Origin: Myxococcaceae bacterium
GTDB taxonomy: Bacteria; Myxococcota; Myxococcia; Myxococcales; Myxococcaceae
DNA: 64,000 nucleotides
Assembly: GCA_016793095.1 (NCBI GenBank)
Contig: JAEUJQ010000080.1
Coordinates: 1 to 64,000, forward strand
Direction of reading: 5' to 3'
Shown here: piece after piece, positions 28,112 to 38,438 of the stretch
How positions within the stretch are numbered: position 1 is the stretch's first letter
How the letters are laid out: each line of letters opens with the position of its first letter
The notes under the pieces: model-generated
Seen by the model: only the letters and a program-made list of their open reading frames with translations
Databases searched by the model: none
Told to the model about the DNA's origin: nothing
Position numbers and translations under genes: made by a program

Positions 28112-28771
28112 ATGGCTGACGAAGAGAAGAAGGCCGAAGCCCCCAAGAAGGAGAAGGCCCAGAAGCGGAAGAAGGAAGACACCAAGAAGGCCGGCTTCGC
28201 GGCGAACATCGAAGAGGGCCTCACGGTGCAGCCTGCCCGGCTGAAGCTGCGCTACCGCAAAGAGGTGGTGCCTCAGCTGATGAAGGAACTCGCCTGCAAG
28301 AACCCCATGGAGGTTCCGCGGATCAACAAGGTCGTCGTCAACATGGGCCTTGGTGAGGCGCTGGCGAACAACAAGATCCTCGAGTCGGCTGTCGATCAGC
28401 TCGGCGCCATCACCGGCCAGAAGCCGGTCGTCACCCGGTCGCGCAAGGCGATCGCGAACTTCAAGCTGCGCGAGAACCAGGCCATCGGCGCCATGGTGAC
28501 GCTGCGCGGCGATCGCATGTTCGAGTTCCTCGACCGGCTCATCAACGTCGCGCTCCCCCGCGTGCGCGACTTCAAGGGCATCTCGCCCAAGGCCTTCGAC
28601 GGGCGCGGCAACTACACGCTGGGCCTGCGCGAGCAGATCATCTTCCCTGAGATCAACTACGACCAGATCGAGAAGGTGAAGGGCCTCAACGTCAGCATCG
28701 TCACCTCCGCTGGCAACGACGAGCGGGCCCTGGCGCTGCTTAAGGCCATTGGCGTTCCGTTCCGGGCCTGA
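28112..28771 (+). CDS. rplE: Ribosomal protein L5 with Lys/Glu-rich N-terminal extension
   Basis: 219 residues, about 40 more than the usual 179. The extra N-terminus (about 1-38) is Lys/Glu/Ala-rich, such as [17 protein letters not shown]. The core is standard: [28 protein letters not shown] and [18 protein letters not shown]5 binds 5S rRNA with L18. I chose the ATG at 28112 after a purine-rich GAAGGAAGCACG stretch. The gene for S14 that normally follows is absent. Confidence 0.95.
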   Translation: MADEEKKAEAPKKEKAQKRKKEDTKKAGFAANIEEGLTVQPARLKLRYRKEVVPQLMKELACKNPMEVPRINKVVVNMGLGEALANNKILESAVDQLGAITGQKPVVTRSRKAIANFKLRENQAIGAMVTLRGDRMFEFLDRLINVALPRVRDFKGISPKAFDGRGNYTLGLREQIIFPEINYDQIEKVKGLNVSIVTSAGNDERALALLKAIGVPFRA

Positions 28772-28897
28772 TAGGCGCGGTCGCCCGCTCCGACGCAGGA
28801 GAGCGGACCCTGTCTCTGACGAACCACCGGGATGGTCCCGGAAGGCGCCAGAGGCTCCGTGGCCGGGGGACACCCGGCCTGCAGGAAGATGTGAACC
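28772..28897 (+). other. L5-S8 gap: no rpsN; two stem-loops
   Basis: This 126-base gap is where rpsN (S14) normally sits, and it is too short even for the 61-residue zinc form. It holds two perfect hairpins: CCGGGA-TGG-TCCCGG (28827-28841) and GGCCGGG-GGACA-CCCGGCC (28861-28879). The second lies just before the S8 ribosome site. In E. coli S8 represses the spc operon by binding RNA near the L5 start, so a protein-binding role is possible but unproven. Confidence 0.6.
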
Positions 28898-29296
28898 ATG
28901 GCAGTCAATGATCCCCTGGGTGACCTCGTCACCCGGCTGCGCAACGCGACCCTCGCGCGGCACGACAAGATGACGCTCCCTTCGTCGAAGCTGAAGGTCG
29001 AGGTCATCAAGGTCCTCAAGGACGAAGGCTTCGTGGCTGACTTCGTCGTCCACGAGAAGAAGCCCCAGAACGAGGTCACGGTGATGCTCAAGTACGGGCC
29101 CAACCGCGAGCCCGTCATCACCGGCATTCGCCGGGTGTCCAAGCCCGGCCTGCGCCGCTATGTCAGCGTCGGCAAGCTGCCCCGCGTGCGCGGCGGCACC
29201 GGCATCTCCATTCTCTCCACCTCGCGTGGGGTCATGAGCGACGGCGAAGCCCGCAAGCAGAACGTGGGCGGCGAGCTCATCTGCACGGTGTACTGA
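28898..29296 (+). CDS. rpsH: Ribosomal protein S8
   Basis: 132 residues with [13 protein letters not shown] at the N-terminus and the rRNA-binding [13 protein letters not shown] motif near the C-terminus. It is a primary binder of the 16S central domain. Confidence 0.97.
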   Translation: MAVNDPLGDLVTRLRNATLARHDKMTLPSSKLKVEVIKVLKDEGFVADFVVHEKKPQNEVTVMLKYGPNREPVITGIRRVSKPGLRRYVSVGKLPRVRGGTGISILSTSRGVMSDGEARKQNVGGELICTVY

Positions 29297-29305
29297 GGAG
29301 CGACC

Positions 29306-29872
29306 ATGAGCCGCATTGGAAAGCTGGAGATCAAGGTCGCCGACAAGGTGAAGGTCGCCCTCGCGAACGGCAAGGCGAACCTCGAGGGCCCCAAGGGCAA
29401 GCTCTCGGTCACGCTGCACCCGGACGTGAAGGTCGAGGTCAAGGACGGGCTGGTCAAGGTGACGCGCCCCTCCGAGAGCCGCAAGCACCGCGCGCTGCAC
29501 GGGCTGACCCGCGCGATCCTCGCGAACGCGATGAAGGGCGTCTCGACGGGCTGGGAGCGGGCGCTCGCGATCCGCGGCGTCGGCTACAAGGCCGAGGTCA
29601 AGGGCAAGCAGCTGCACCTCTCGCTGGGCTTCTCGCACCCGGTGGTGTTCGACCTGCCCGAGGGCGTGACCGCCGAGGTGGCGAAGACGCCGCGCACGGA
29701 AGATCAGCTGCCCACCATCGACGTCACGCTCCGCGCCGCCGACCGGCAGCTGCTGGGTGAGACGGCGGTGCGCATCCGCAACCTGCGCCCCCCTGAGCCG
29801 TACAAGGGCAAGGGCATCAAGCTCCACGACGAGACGGTGCGTCGCAAGGAAGGCAAGACGGGCACGGCGTAA
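29306..29872 (+). CDS. rplF: Ribosomal protein L6
   Basis: 188 residues with two related domains; GVGYKAEVKGKQLHLSLGFSHPV marks the centre and PEPYKGKGIK the C-terminus, near the GTPase-associated region of the 50S. Ten bases downstream of rpsH. Confidence 0.97.
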   Translation: MSRIGKLEIKVADKVKVALANGKANLEGPKGKLSVTLHPDVKVEVKDGLVKVTRPSESRKHRALHGLTRAILANAMKGVSTGWERALAIRGVGYKAEVKGKQLHLSLGFSHPVVFDLPEGVTAEVAKTPRTEDQLPTIDVTLRAADRQLLGETAVRIRNLRPPEPYKGKGIKLHDETVRRKEGKTGTA

Positions 29873-29884
29873 GCCATCCCCTCA

Positions 29885-29915
29885 TCCGCCCGCGGACGGC
29901 CTGATCGCGGGCGGA
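29885..29915 (+). other. Perfect 10-bp stem-loop between L6 and L18
   Basis: TCCGCCCGCG (29885-29894) pairs perfectly with CGCGGGCGGA (29906-29915) around an 11-base loop. No T-run follows; instead a purine-rich ribosome site for rplR comes next. It is therefore more likely an RNA processing, stability or protein-binding element than a terminator. Confidence 0.65.
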
Positions 29916-29931
29916 AGGAAAGGAACCAACC

Positions 29932-30291
29932 ATGAGCAGCAAGAACAACCCACGCCTCAACCGCAAAGAGCGCATCCGCAAGAAGGTGAACGGCACCACC
30001 GAGCGGCCGCGGCTGACCGTCTACAAGTCCCTCAAGCACATCGTCGCGCAGGTGATCGACGACACCACCGGCCGCACCCTGGCCGAGGCGTCGTCGCTCT
30101 CGAAGGAGCTCAAGGGCAAGCTGAACGAGGACGACAAGAAGGGCGCCGCCAAGAAGGTGGGCGCGCTGGTCGCCGAGCGCTGCAAGGCCGCGAAGATCGA
30201 CAAGGTGGTCTTCGACCGCAACGGCTTCCCCTACCACGGCCGCATCGCGGCGCTGGCTGACGGCGCGCGCGAGGCCGGGCTGCAGTTCTGA
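29932..30291 (+). CDS. rplR: Ribosomal protein L18
   Basis: 119 residues. It has the basic N-terminus [24 protein letters not shown] and the C-terminal [23 protein letters not shown]. It binds 5S rRNA with L5 in the central protuberance. Confidence 0.97.
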   Translation: MSSKNNPRLNRKERIRKKVNGTTERPRLTVYKSLKHIVAQVIDDTTGRTLAEASSLSKELKGKLNEDDKKGAAKKVGALVAERCKAAKIDKVVFDRNGFPYHGRIAALADGAREAGLQF

Positions 30292-30305
30292 GGATCGAGG
30301 ACACC

Positions 30306-30821
30306 ATGAGCAACACTCCGATCAACCCGAACGACCTCGATCTCAACGACCGGGTCGTCAGCATCAACCGCGTGGCCAAGGTGGTGAAGGGCGGCCGGCG
30401 GTTCAGCTTCGCGGCGCTCGTCGTCGTCGGCGATGGCAACGGCCACGTCGGCGTCGGCCTGGGCAAGGCGAACGAGGTGCCCGAGGCCATTCGCAAGGGC
30501 GGCGAGAACGCCAAGAAGAACCTGTTCCGCGTGCCGCTGATGGGCAGCACCATTCCGCACGAGGCGCTGGGGCACTTCGGCGCCGGCCGCGTCTTCCTGC
30601 GGCCCGCGAGCGAAGGCACCGGCGTCATCGCGGGCGGCGCGGTTCGCGCGGTCCTCGAGGCCGCGGGCATCAAGAACATCCTCACCAAGAGCCAGGGCAG
30701 CCGGAACCCGCACAACGTGCTCAAGGCCGTGGTCGACGGGCTCAAGCAGCTCAAGTCTCCCGAGCAGGTGTCCCGCCTGCGCGGCAAGGAGATTCACTTC
30801 GGGAAGAAGGCGCAGGCCTGA
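30306..30821 (+). CDS. rpsE: Ribosomal protein S5
   Basis: 171 residues with the double-stranded-RNA-binding fold: [20 protein letters not shown], then [13 protein letters not shown] and the C-terminal [12 protein letters not shown]. It affects decoding fidelity and lies at the mRNA entry site. The stop is one base before rpmD. Confidence 0.97.
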   Translation: MSNTPINPNDLDLNDRVVSINRVAKVVKGGRRFSFAALVVVGDGNGHVGVGLGKANEVPEAIRKGGENAKKNLFRVPLMGSTIPHEALGHFGAGRVFLRPASEGTGVIAGGAVRAVLEAAGIKNILTKSQGSRNPHNVLKAVVDGLKQLKSPEQVSRLRGKEIHFGKKAQA

Positions 30822-30822
30822 C

Positions 30823-31089
30823 ATGGGCATCAAGGTCAAGCTGGTGAAGAGCCACTCCGGAGCCTCCGAGCGTCAGGTCGCCACCATCGTCGGCCTGGGG
30901 CTGAAGAAGTTCGGCTCCGAGAAGCTGCTCAAGGACACCCCGGCCATCCGGGGCATGATCAACAAGGTTCGGCACCTCGTCTCGCACGAGATCGTGAAGG
31001 ACGAGCCGAAGGTGCGCGCGCGCGTGAAGCCGCGCTCGGTCCGCGTGCGTGACGCGGCCAAGAAGAAGGCCGCCGCTCAGGCGAAGTGA
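30823..31089 (+). CDS. rpmD: Ribosomal protein L30 with C-terminal extension
   Basis: 88 residues, longer than the usual about 60. The core ([25 protein letters not shown] and [15 protein letters not shown]) is standard. The extra Lys/Arg-rich tail (about 62-88) is unusual and probably contacts rRNA. Confidence 0.94.
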   Translation: MGIKVKLVKSHSGASERQVATIVGLGLKKFGSEKLLKDTPAIRGMINKVRHLVSHEIVKDEPKVRARVKPRSVRVRDAAKKKAAAQAK

Positions 31090-31096
31090 GGACACC

Positions 31097-31606
31097 ATGA
31101 CGACGCTGCACTCCCTGAAGGCGCCGCACCGTTCCACCCACCGCAAGAAGCGCGTGGGTCGTGGCCAGGGCTCTGGTCTCGGCAAGACGGCCGGCCGTGG
31201 TGGCAAGGGCCAGAAGGCCCGCACCGGCAACATGCGCTTCGAAGGCTTCGAGGGCGGTCAGAGCCCGCTCCAGCGCCGGCTGCCGAAGTTCGGCTTCAAC
31301 GCGCCCAACCGCCTGGCCTGGGCGATCGTCAACGTCGGCGACCTCGAGCAGTTCGAGAGCGGCGCGTCGGTCGATCAGAAGGCGCTCTCGAAGGCGGGCC
31401 TCGTGAAGGGCCGCTTCGACGGGATCAAGGTGCTGGGCCAGGGCGAGCTGAAGAAGAAGCTCACCGTGAAGGCCCACAAGTTCTCGGGGTCGGCGAAGGA
31501 GGCCATCACGAAGGCGGGGGGCTCGGTGGAAGAGCTGCCGCTGATGGTCCACAAGCCGGAGTCCGCCGCGAAGGCCCACGCTGGCAAGGGCGTCAAGCCG
31601 GCGTGA
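31097..31606 (+). CDS. rplO: Ribosomal protein L15
   Basis: 169 residues. The N-terminal extension is typical: [21 protein letters not shown] and the [16 protein letters not shown] loop, with the globular domain after residue 70. I chose the ATG at 31097, eight bases past the rpmD stop and after GAGGACACC. Confidence 0.95.
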   Translation: MTTLHSLKAPHRSTHRKKRVGRGQGSGLGKTAGRGGKGQKARTGNMRFEGFEGGQSPLQRRLPKFGFNAPNRLAWAIVNVGDLEQFESGASVDQKALSKAGLVKGRFDGIKVLGQGELKKKLTVKAHKFSGSAKEAITKAGGSVEELPLMVHKPESAAKAHAGKGVKPA

Positions 31607-31633
31607 AGTCCTGGTCAATCAGGTGTTGAACCG

Positions 31634-31677
31634 CGCCCCTCGGACCGCATAAAGGCCCGCGGGGCGTCTGGTTTTTT
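31634..31677 (+). terminator. Attenuator or terminator hairpin before secY
   Basis: CGCCCC (31634-31639) can pair with GGGGCG (31661-31666), followed after a few bases by TTTTTT (31672-31677). That is Rho-independent style, but it lies inside the operon 17 bases before the secY start. A weak promoter-like pair (TTGAAC 31626, CATAAA 31648) overlaps it. It may reduce readthrough into secY or mark a new transcript. Confidence 0.5.
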
Positions 31678-31694
31678 CTCGTGAGGAACTCACC

Positions 31695-33071
<1,377 letters not shown>

Positions 33072-33083
33072 CGGAGTCGAACC

Positions 33084-33638
33084 ATGAACCTCGTCTTCTT
33101 CGGACCTCCCGGCGCAGGGAAGGGAACGCAGGCCCAGCGCATCGTCGCCGACTTCAGCATTCCCCAGATCTCGACCGGTGAGATCCTGCGCGCCGCGGTC
33201 GCGAATGGGACCCCGCTGGGCAAGCAGGCGGGGCCGCTCATGGCGGCCGGCAAGCTGGTGCCAGACGAGCTGGTGATCGGCATCGTCGAGGAGCGCCTCG
33301 AGGAGAAGGACTGCCAGAAGGGCTTCCTCCTCGACGGCTTTCCCCGCACCATTCCCCAGGCCGAGTCGCTGCAGGCGGTGCTGGCGAAGACGGGCAAGCG
33401 CATCGAGCACGTGGTCTCGCTCGAGGTGCCCGACAGCGTCATCCACGAGCGCATGAAGGGCCGCGGTCGCGCCGACGACTCCCCCGAGACCGTGCAGAAG
33501 CGCCTCGACGAGTTCCGCAAGCTGACCGCGCCGCTCAAGGCCTACTACGAGAAGCTGGGGCTCCTGCGGACCATCGATGGGGTCGGTTCGCTGGAGGACA
33601 TCTACGCCAGCATCAAGCGGGCGCTGAAGCTGAGCTGA
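33084..33638 (+). CDS. adk: Adenylate kinase, short (LID-less) form
   Basis: 184 residues. The P-loop GPPGAGKGTQ and DGFPRT motif are intact. Where long forms have the LID domain, there is only RMKGRGRADDSPETVQKR, so this is the short type without a zinc or hydrogen-bonded LID. It converts ATP plus AMP to two ADP. The gene follows secY as in many bacteria, but map (methionine aminopeptidase) is not next. Confidence 0.96.
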   Translation: MNLVFFGPPGAGKGTQAQRIVADFSIPQISTGEILRAAVANGTPLGKQAGPLMAAGKLVPDELVIGIVEERLEEKDCQKGFLLDGFPRTIPQAESLQAVLAKTGKRIEHVVSLEVPDSVIHERMKGRGRADDSPETVQKRLDEFRKLTAPLKAYYEKLGLLRTIDGVGSLEDIYASIKRALKLS

Positions 33639-33764
33639 TTCAAGTCGTTGAACTCACGGGCTCGCGGCCGCCCATCGGGGTCCGCTTGCACCGGGTGCGC
33701 AGAAGTGGTACGGGCCGCGGCTCCCGCGAGCAACGCGGCTCATTTTGAAGAGAGGTTGTGGCGT

Positions 33765-33983
33765 TTGGCGAAGGAAGACTCGATCGAAGTGGAAGGAACC
33801 GTGAAGGAGCCGCTCCCGAACGCGATGTTCAAGGTGCAGCTCGAGAACGGTCATGAGGTGCTCGCGCACATCTCGGGGAAGATGCGCATGCACTTCATCC
33901 GGATCCTTCCTGGCGACAAGGTGAAGGTCGAGCTCTCTCCGTACGATTTGACGCGCGGTCGCATCACCTACCGCGCCAAGTAG
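33765..33983 (+). CDS. infA: Translation initiation factor IF-1
   Basis: 72 residues, exactly the usual length, from a TTG start with GAGAGG upstream. The S1-like OB fold shows [21 protein letters not shown] and the C-terminal [13 protein letters not shown]. It blocks the ribosomal A site during initiation. The 126-base gap before it holds no gene; a weak promoter (TTGCAC, 17 bases, TACGGG) may be present. Confidence 0.96.
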   Translation: MAKEDSIEVEGTVKEPLPNAMFKVQLENGHEVLAHISGKMRMHFIRILPGDKVKVELSPYDLTRGRITYRAK

Positions 33984-34007
33984 TTCTCAGAAAGCACGAG
34001 GGTTGTC

Positions 34008-34124
34008 ATGAAGGTCCGTCCGTCAGTGAAGAAGATTTGCGACAAGTGCAAGGTGGTTCGCCGTGCGGGCGTCGTCCGCATCATCTGCCCGGCCAACCCC
34101 CGTCATAAGCAGCGTCAGGGCTGA
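34008..34124 (+). CDS. rpmJ: Ribosomal protein L36
   Basis: 38 residues beginning [19 protein letters not shown], with the zinc ligands C11, C14, C27 and H33, so this is the zinc-binding form. It is the smallest 50S protein and sits in its normal place between infA and rpsM. Confidence 0.95.
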   Translation: MKVRPSVKKICDKCKVVRRAGVVRIICPANPRHKQRQG

Positions 34125-34166
34125 GCAGTCAGCAGCTGATCACCTCCCGAAGGAAGAAGAACCACC

Positions 34167-34556
34167 ATGGCTCGTATCGCAGGCGTCGACCTCCCGGTCG
34201 CAAAGCGCGTCGTCATCTCGCTCCAGTACATCTACGGCATCGGCAAGAAGTCGGCGGCCGACATCGTCACAAAGGCCGGCATCGACATGGCCACCCGGAC
34301 GAAGGACCTCTCGGAAGAGCAGGCCCGGAAGATCCGCGAGATCATCGAGAACGACTACAACGTCGAGGGCGACCTGCGGCGTGAGGTCACGATGAACATC
34401 AAGCGGCTGATGGACCTCGGCTGCTACCGTGGCCTTCGTCACCGCAAGGGCCTGCCCGTTCGTGGCCAGCGCACCCACACCAACGCGCGCACCCGCAAGG
34501 GACCGAAGCGTGGCGTGCAGCGCGTGAAGGCCGCGGCTCCGGCTCCTGCGAAGTAA
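34167..34556 (+). CDS. rpsM: Ribosomal protein S13
   Basis: 129 residues with [20 protein letters not shown] and the C-terminal [20 protein letters not shown] followed by a basic tail near the decoding site. First gene of the alpha segment. Confidence 0.97.
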   Translation: MARIAGVDLPVAKRVVISLQYIYGIGKKSAADIVTKAGIDMATRTKDLSEEQARKIREIIENDYNVEGDLRREVTMNIKRLMDLGCYRGLRHRKGLPVRGQRTHTNARTRKGPKRGVQRVKAAAPAPAK

Positions 34557-34618
34557 TCAACCCCTGGCGCCGCGGGTCACCGACGCGGAGCTGATCACCT
34601 ACCGAAGGCAAGAACACC

Positions 34619-35059
34619 ATGGCTGAAGAGACTCAGGCACCGGCCGCCGCAGCAGCTCCCCCCGCGGCGGAGGGCGAGAAGAAGACGGCGAAGGCGAAGA
34701 AGGGCAAGAAGAACATCCTCAACGGGGTCGTTCACATCCAGTCGACCTTCAACAACACGATGATCACCATCACCGACGTGTCGGGGAACGTGATCTCGTG
34801 GTCGACGGCGGGCGCGCGCGGCTTCAAGGGTTCGCGCAAGTCGACCCCGTTCGCTGCGCAGGTGGCCGCAGGTGATGCCGCCGCGAAGGCGATGGAGCAC
34901 GGGCTGAAGAACGTGCAGGTGCTCGTGAAGGGCCCCGGCGCGGGCCGTGAGTCGGCGCTGCGGGCGATCGCGGCCGCCGGTCTGAAGATCTCCCTCATCC
35001 GCGACGTGACGCCGATCCCGCACAACGGCTGCCGCCAGGCCAAGCGCCGCCGCGTCTGA
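34619..35059 (+). CDS. rpsK: Ribosomal protein S11
   Basis: 146 residues. An Ala/Pro/Lys-rich N-terminal extension (about 1-33) precedes the standard core, starting at [20 protein letters not shown] and ending in [12 protein letters not shown]. It is a 30S platform protein next to S18 and S21. Confidence 0.96.
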   Translation: MAEETQAPAAAAAPPAAEGEKKTAKAKKGKKNILNGVVHIQSTFNNTMITITDVSGNVISWSTAGARGFKGSRKSTPFAAQVAAGDAAAKAMEHGLKNVQVLVKGPGAGRESALRAIAAAGLKISLIRDVTPIPHNGCRQAKRRRV

Positions 35060-35093
35060 CCCTCACTCTCTTCAAGCAAGGACACCGACTTCC

Positions 35094-35720
35094 ATGGCTC
35101 GTTACACCGCCAGCGTCTGCCGAATCTGCCGACGCGAGAACCTGAAGATGTACCTGAAGGGCGACCGTTGCTACACGGACAAGTGCGCCATCGAGCGCCG
35201 TCCGTACCCGCCGGGCCAGCACGGCCAGGGGCGCGTGAAGTTCTCGAACTACGGCGTGCAGCTGCGCGAGAAGCAGAAGGTCAAGCGCATGTACGGCCTG
35301 CTCGAGAGCCAGTTCCGCGGCTACTTCGCGCGCGCCTCGTCCTCGAAGGGCAAGACGGGCGAGATGCTGCTCCAGCTGCTCGAGCTGCGCCTCGACAACG
35401 TCGTCTTCCGCATGGGCTTCGCCGACACCCGCGCCGAGGCGCGTCAGCTGGTGCGCCACGGTCACTTCACCGTCAACGGCAAGCGGGTGAACATGCCTGC
35501 GTTCGCCGTGAAGCCGGGCTCGGTGGTCGAGGTGCACGACAAGTCGAAGAAGATCCTCCGCATTCAGGAGGCCATCGAGACGGTCGATCGCCGCGGCATT
35601 CCCCAGTGGCTCGACGTGGACAAGAAGGCGCTCAAGGGCACCGTGAAGACCCCGCCGAACCGCGAGGATCTCACCATGCCGATCCAGGAGCAGCTGATCG
35701 TCGAGTTGTACTCGAAGTAA
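35094..35720 (+). CDS. rpsD: Ribosomal protein S4 (zinc-binding form)
   Basis: 208 residues. The N-terminus carries a [18 protein letters not shown] cluster with C9, C12, C26 and C31, the zinc-binding form. The S4 domain ([21 protein letters not shown]) follows. S4 starts 30S assembly, and in E. coli it represses the alpha operon. Confidence 0.97.
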   Translation: MARYTASVCRICRRENLKMYLKGDRCYTDKCAIERRPYPPGQHGQGRVKFSNYGVQLREKQKVKRMYGLLESQFRGYFARASSSKGKTGEMLLQLLELRLDNVVFRMGFADTRAEARQLVRHGHFTVNGKRVNMPAFAVKPGSVVEVHDKSKKILRIQEAIETVDRRGIPQWLDVDKKALKGTVKTPPNREDLTMPIQEQLIVELYSK

Positions 35721-35724
35721 TCCG

Positions 35725-35775
35725 GCGACGGCGCCCGCGGCTGGTGAGCTGCCCCAGGCGCTCCCCAGCCGTCGC
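35725..35775 (+). other. Structured rpsD-rpoA gap with 8-bp stem
   Basis: GCGACGGC (35725-35732) and GCCGTCGC (35768-35775) are perfectly complementary. The enclosed bases offer further pairing (GGCTGG with CCAGCC as an alternative). The 163-base gap to rpoA contains no gene. It could be a processing site, a partial terminator or an S4 target. Confidence 0.5.
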
Positions 35776-35883
35776 GCGTTCTCAAGCTTCACCGGCGCTC
35801 GAGAGGGCGCCGCACCACCGGAAGGGTCCTCCCGCCATCGCGGGTACGTTGGTGGCCCTTTCGACACCAGAAGGAGCAGTCCC

Positions 35884-36924
<1,041 letters not shown>

Positions 36925-37061
36925 GAAGAAGCCGCCGGGTCACGAGCCCGGCACTGGAGGCGCTGCGCTGGGCGGCGCCTTCACCAAAACCGCGGTAACG
37001 GCCGCGATTACCTCCTCCCGGTACCTGGCACGGCCGGCGGGGTTCGAAAGAGAAGGACGTC
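36925..37061 (+). other. Structured rpoA-rplQ gap
   Basis: The 137-base gap holds several short inverted repeats: GCCGGG with CCCGGC soon after the rpoA stop, then AGGCGC with GCGCCT, then a CGCGG/CCGCG pair. No gene is present. Like other gaps in this cluster it looks like folded RNA without a terminator T-run. Confidence 0.4.
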
Positions 37062-37469
37062 ATGGAACACAGGGTTGGATATCGGAAGCTGCAGCGCACC
37101 ACGTCGCACCGCATCGCGATGCTGCGCAACATGGTCACCTCGCTGCTCGAGCACGAGCGCATCGAGACGACGCTGCCCCGCGCGAAGGAGGCCCGCCGCA
37201 TGGCCGAGCGGATCATCACGCTGGGCAAGAAGGGGGGCGTGCACAACGTCCGCCTGGCGCAGCGCGACGTGAAGAGCCGCGCGGTGCTGCAGAAGGTCTT
37301 CGGTGAGCTCAAGGAGCGCTACTCGAAGCGGGCCGGCGGCTACACCCGCATCCTGAAGGGCGGCTTCCGTCGCGGCGACGCGGCCGACATCGCGGTGCTG
37401 GAGCTCGTCGATCGCCCGCAGAAGGCGTGGGAGAAGGCTCCCGCCGAGGGTGAGGAGAAGAAGGACTGA
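37062..37469 (+). CDS. rplQ: Ribosomal protein L17
   Basis: 135 residues starting MEHRVGYRKLQRTTSHRIAM, with TLPRAKEARRMAERIITLGKK in the middle. It lies at the tunnel exit. Last gene of the supercluster. Confidence 0.97.
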   Translation: MEHRVGYRKLQRTTSHRIAMLRNMVTSLLEHERIETTLPRAKEARRMAERIITLGKKGGVHNVRLAQRDVKSRAVLQKVFGELKERYSKRAGGYTRILKGGFRRGDAADIAVLELVDRPQKAWEKAPAEGEEKKD

Positions 37470-37499
37470 GCTGAGCTGAACCCGCTCGACGTGTTCGAG

Positions 37500-37527
37500 G
37501 CCCGGTCACCCCGAGAGGGGGCCGGGC
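37500..37527 (+). terminator. Terminator of the ribosomal supercluster
   Basis: GCCCGG and CCGGGC pair, as do the inner CCCC and GGGG around a GAGA loop, making a long GC stem. TTCGTCGTT follows, a weak T-tract. It lies 31 bases after the rplQ stop. Confidence 0.75.
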
Positions 37528-37624
37528 TTCGTCGTTCCTGCATCGAGCGGCGAGCGGACAGCTTCCCCGCCCGGGTCGCACTCGTCCACCCTCGTCACGG
37601 ACGGCTGTGCTTTGGTGCGCCCAT

Positions 37625-38425
37625 ATGTCGAAGCACCTCGCGCTCGCAGTCGGCCTCTTCGCGGGCCTCGTCGTCGGCCTCGCTTCGTGTCGCGAGCCGT
37701 GCACCGCAGACTCGTGCGCCGGGTGCTGTGATGCCCGTGGCGAGTGCCTCGCGGGGACCGAGGCCGCGGCGTGCGGGCGCCGGGGCGACATGTGCTCGGC
37801 CTGTAGCGGTGCGTGTGTTCGCAGCGTCTGTGTCGGAGGCGCGGCGGACGGGGGCTCTGACGGCGGCACGATGACGGGGAGCGACGCCGGGTGCTCCGTG
37901 GGCCAGTGCGGCGCCTCGGTGTGCAACCTCGTCTCGGGGCAGTGCGAGCCCCCCGGACCGTGCGACGTCATGCAGCCCCAGCCGGCGGGCTGTGGCGCGG
38001 GCCACTTCTGCGTGATCGGCACGTGCGCGGACGTGCCGCGGCCGATGTGCTCCAACTTCCCGGCCACGTTCCGGTGGAATCCAGCGGTCCAGTTCGGCCC
38101 CGTGTTCACGGGCGCACGTCTGGTGAGCTTCGGCCTGGTGGACGCCGGTTGTCCGACCGGCTCCCTCAAGCGCGGCGTGGCGGAGCTCTCAGCCTACGAC
38201 TTCATGTCCCGCTTCCTGCCGGACGGAGGCGTGCCGCGCCTCTTCCTCTACCGTGAGAACGCGACCCTGACTGAGGTGCGCGCGGATCAGCTGAGCTCGA
38301 CGCCCTCGAACGGCGGGGCCAACACGGTCCTGCAGGTGGCGGTCTGCGCGGCCGACGGCACCGCGATGCTGACTCAGGGCTTCGCGTTCGAGAACGGCAA
38401 CGGAGTCTGCGTCACGTTTCGCTGA
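37625..38425 (+). CDS. Cys-rich lipoprotein, unknown
   Basis: 266 residues from the ATG at 37625. The lipoprotein signal ends VVGLASC (C22). The next 120 residues carry about 20 cysteines in short loops (CAGCCDARGEC, CSACSGACVRSVC), then an Asp/Gly linker and a C-terminal domain with few cysteines. The Cys-rich part resembles the small disulphide modules common in myxobacterial surface proteins. Convergent with the GG-repeat lipoprotein gene. Confidence 0.8.
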   Translation: MSKHLALAVGLFAGLVVGLASCREPCTADSCAGCCDARGECLAGTEAAACGRRGDMCSACSGACVRSVCVGGAADGGSDGGTMTGSDAGCSVGQCGASVCNLVSGQCEPPGPCDVMQPQPAGCGAGHFCVIGTCADVPRPMCSNFPATFRWNPAVQFGPVFTGARLVSFGLVDAGCPTGSLKRGVAELSAYDFMSRFLPDGGVPRLFLYRENATLTEVRADQLSSTPSNGGANTVLQVAVCAADGTAMLTQGFAFENGNGVCVTFR

Positions 38426-38438
38426 GCACGTCAGTCGA

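Noticed and set aside
27422-29827. About 800-codon minus-strand open frame through L14-L6
   Set aside because: Antisense to well-identified ribosomal proteins, and its translation is composition-biased without any motif.
33639-33764. A missing map gene hidden before infA
   Set aside because: The gap is only 126 bases and has no methionine aminopeptidase motif.
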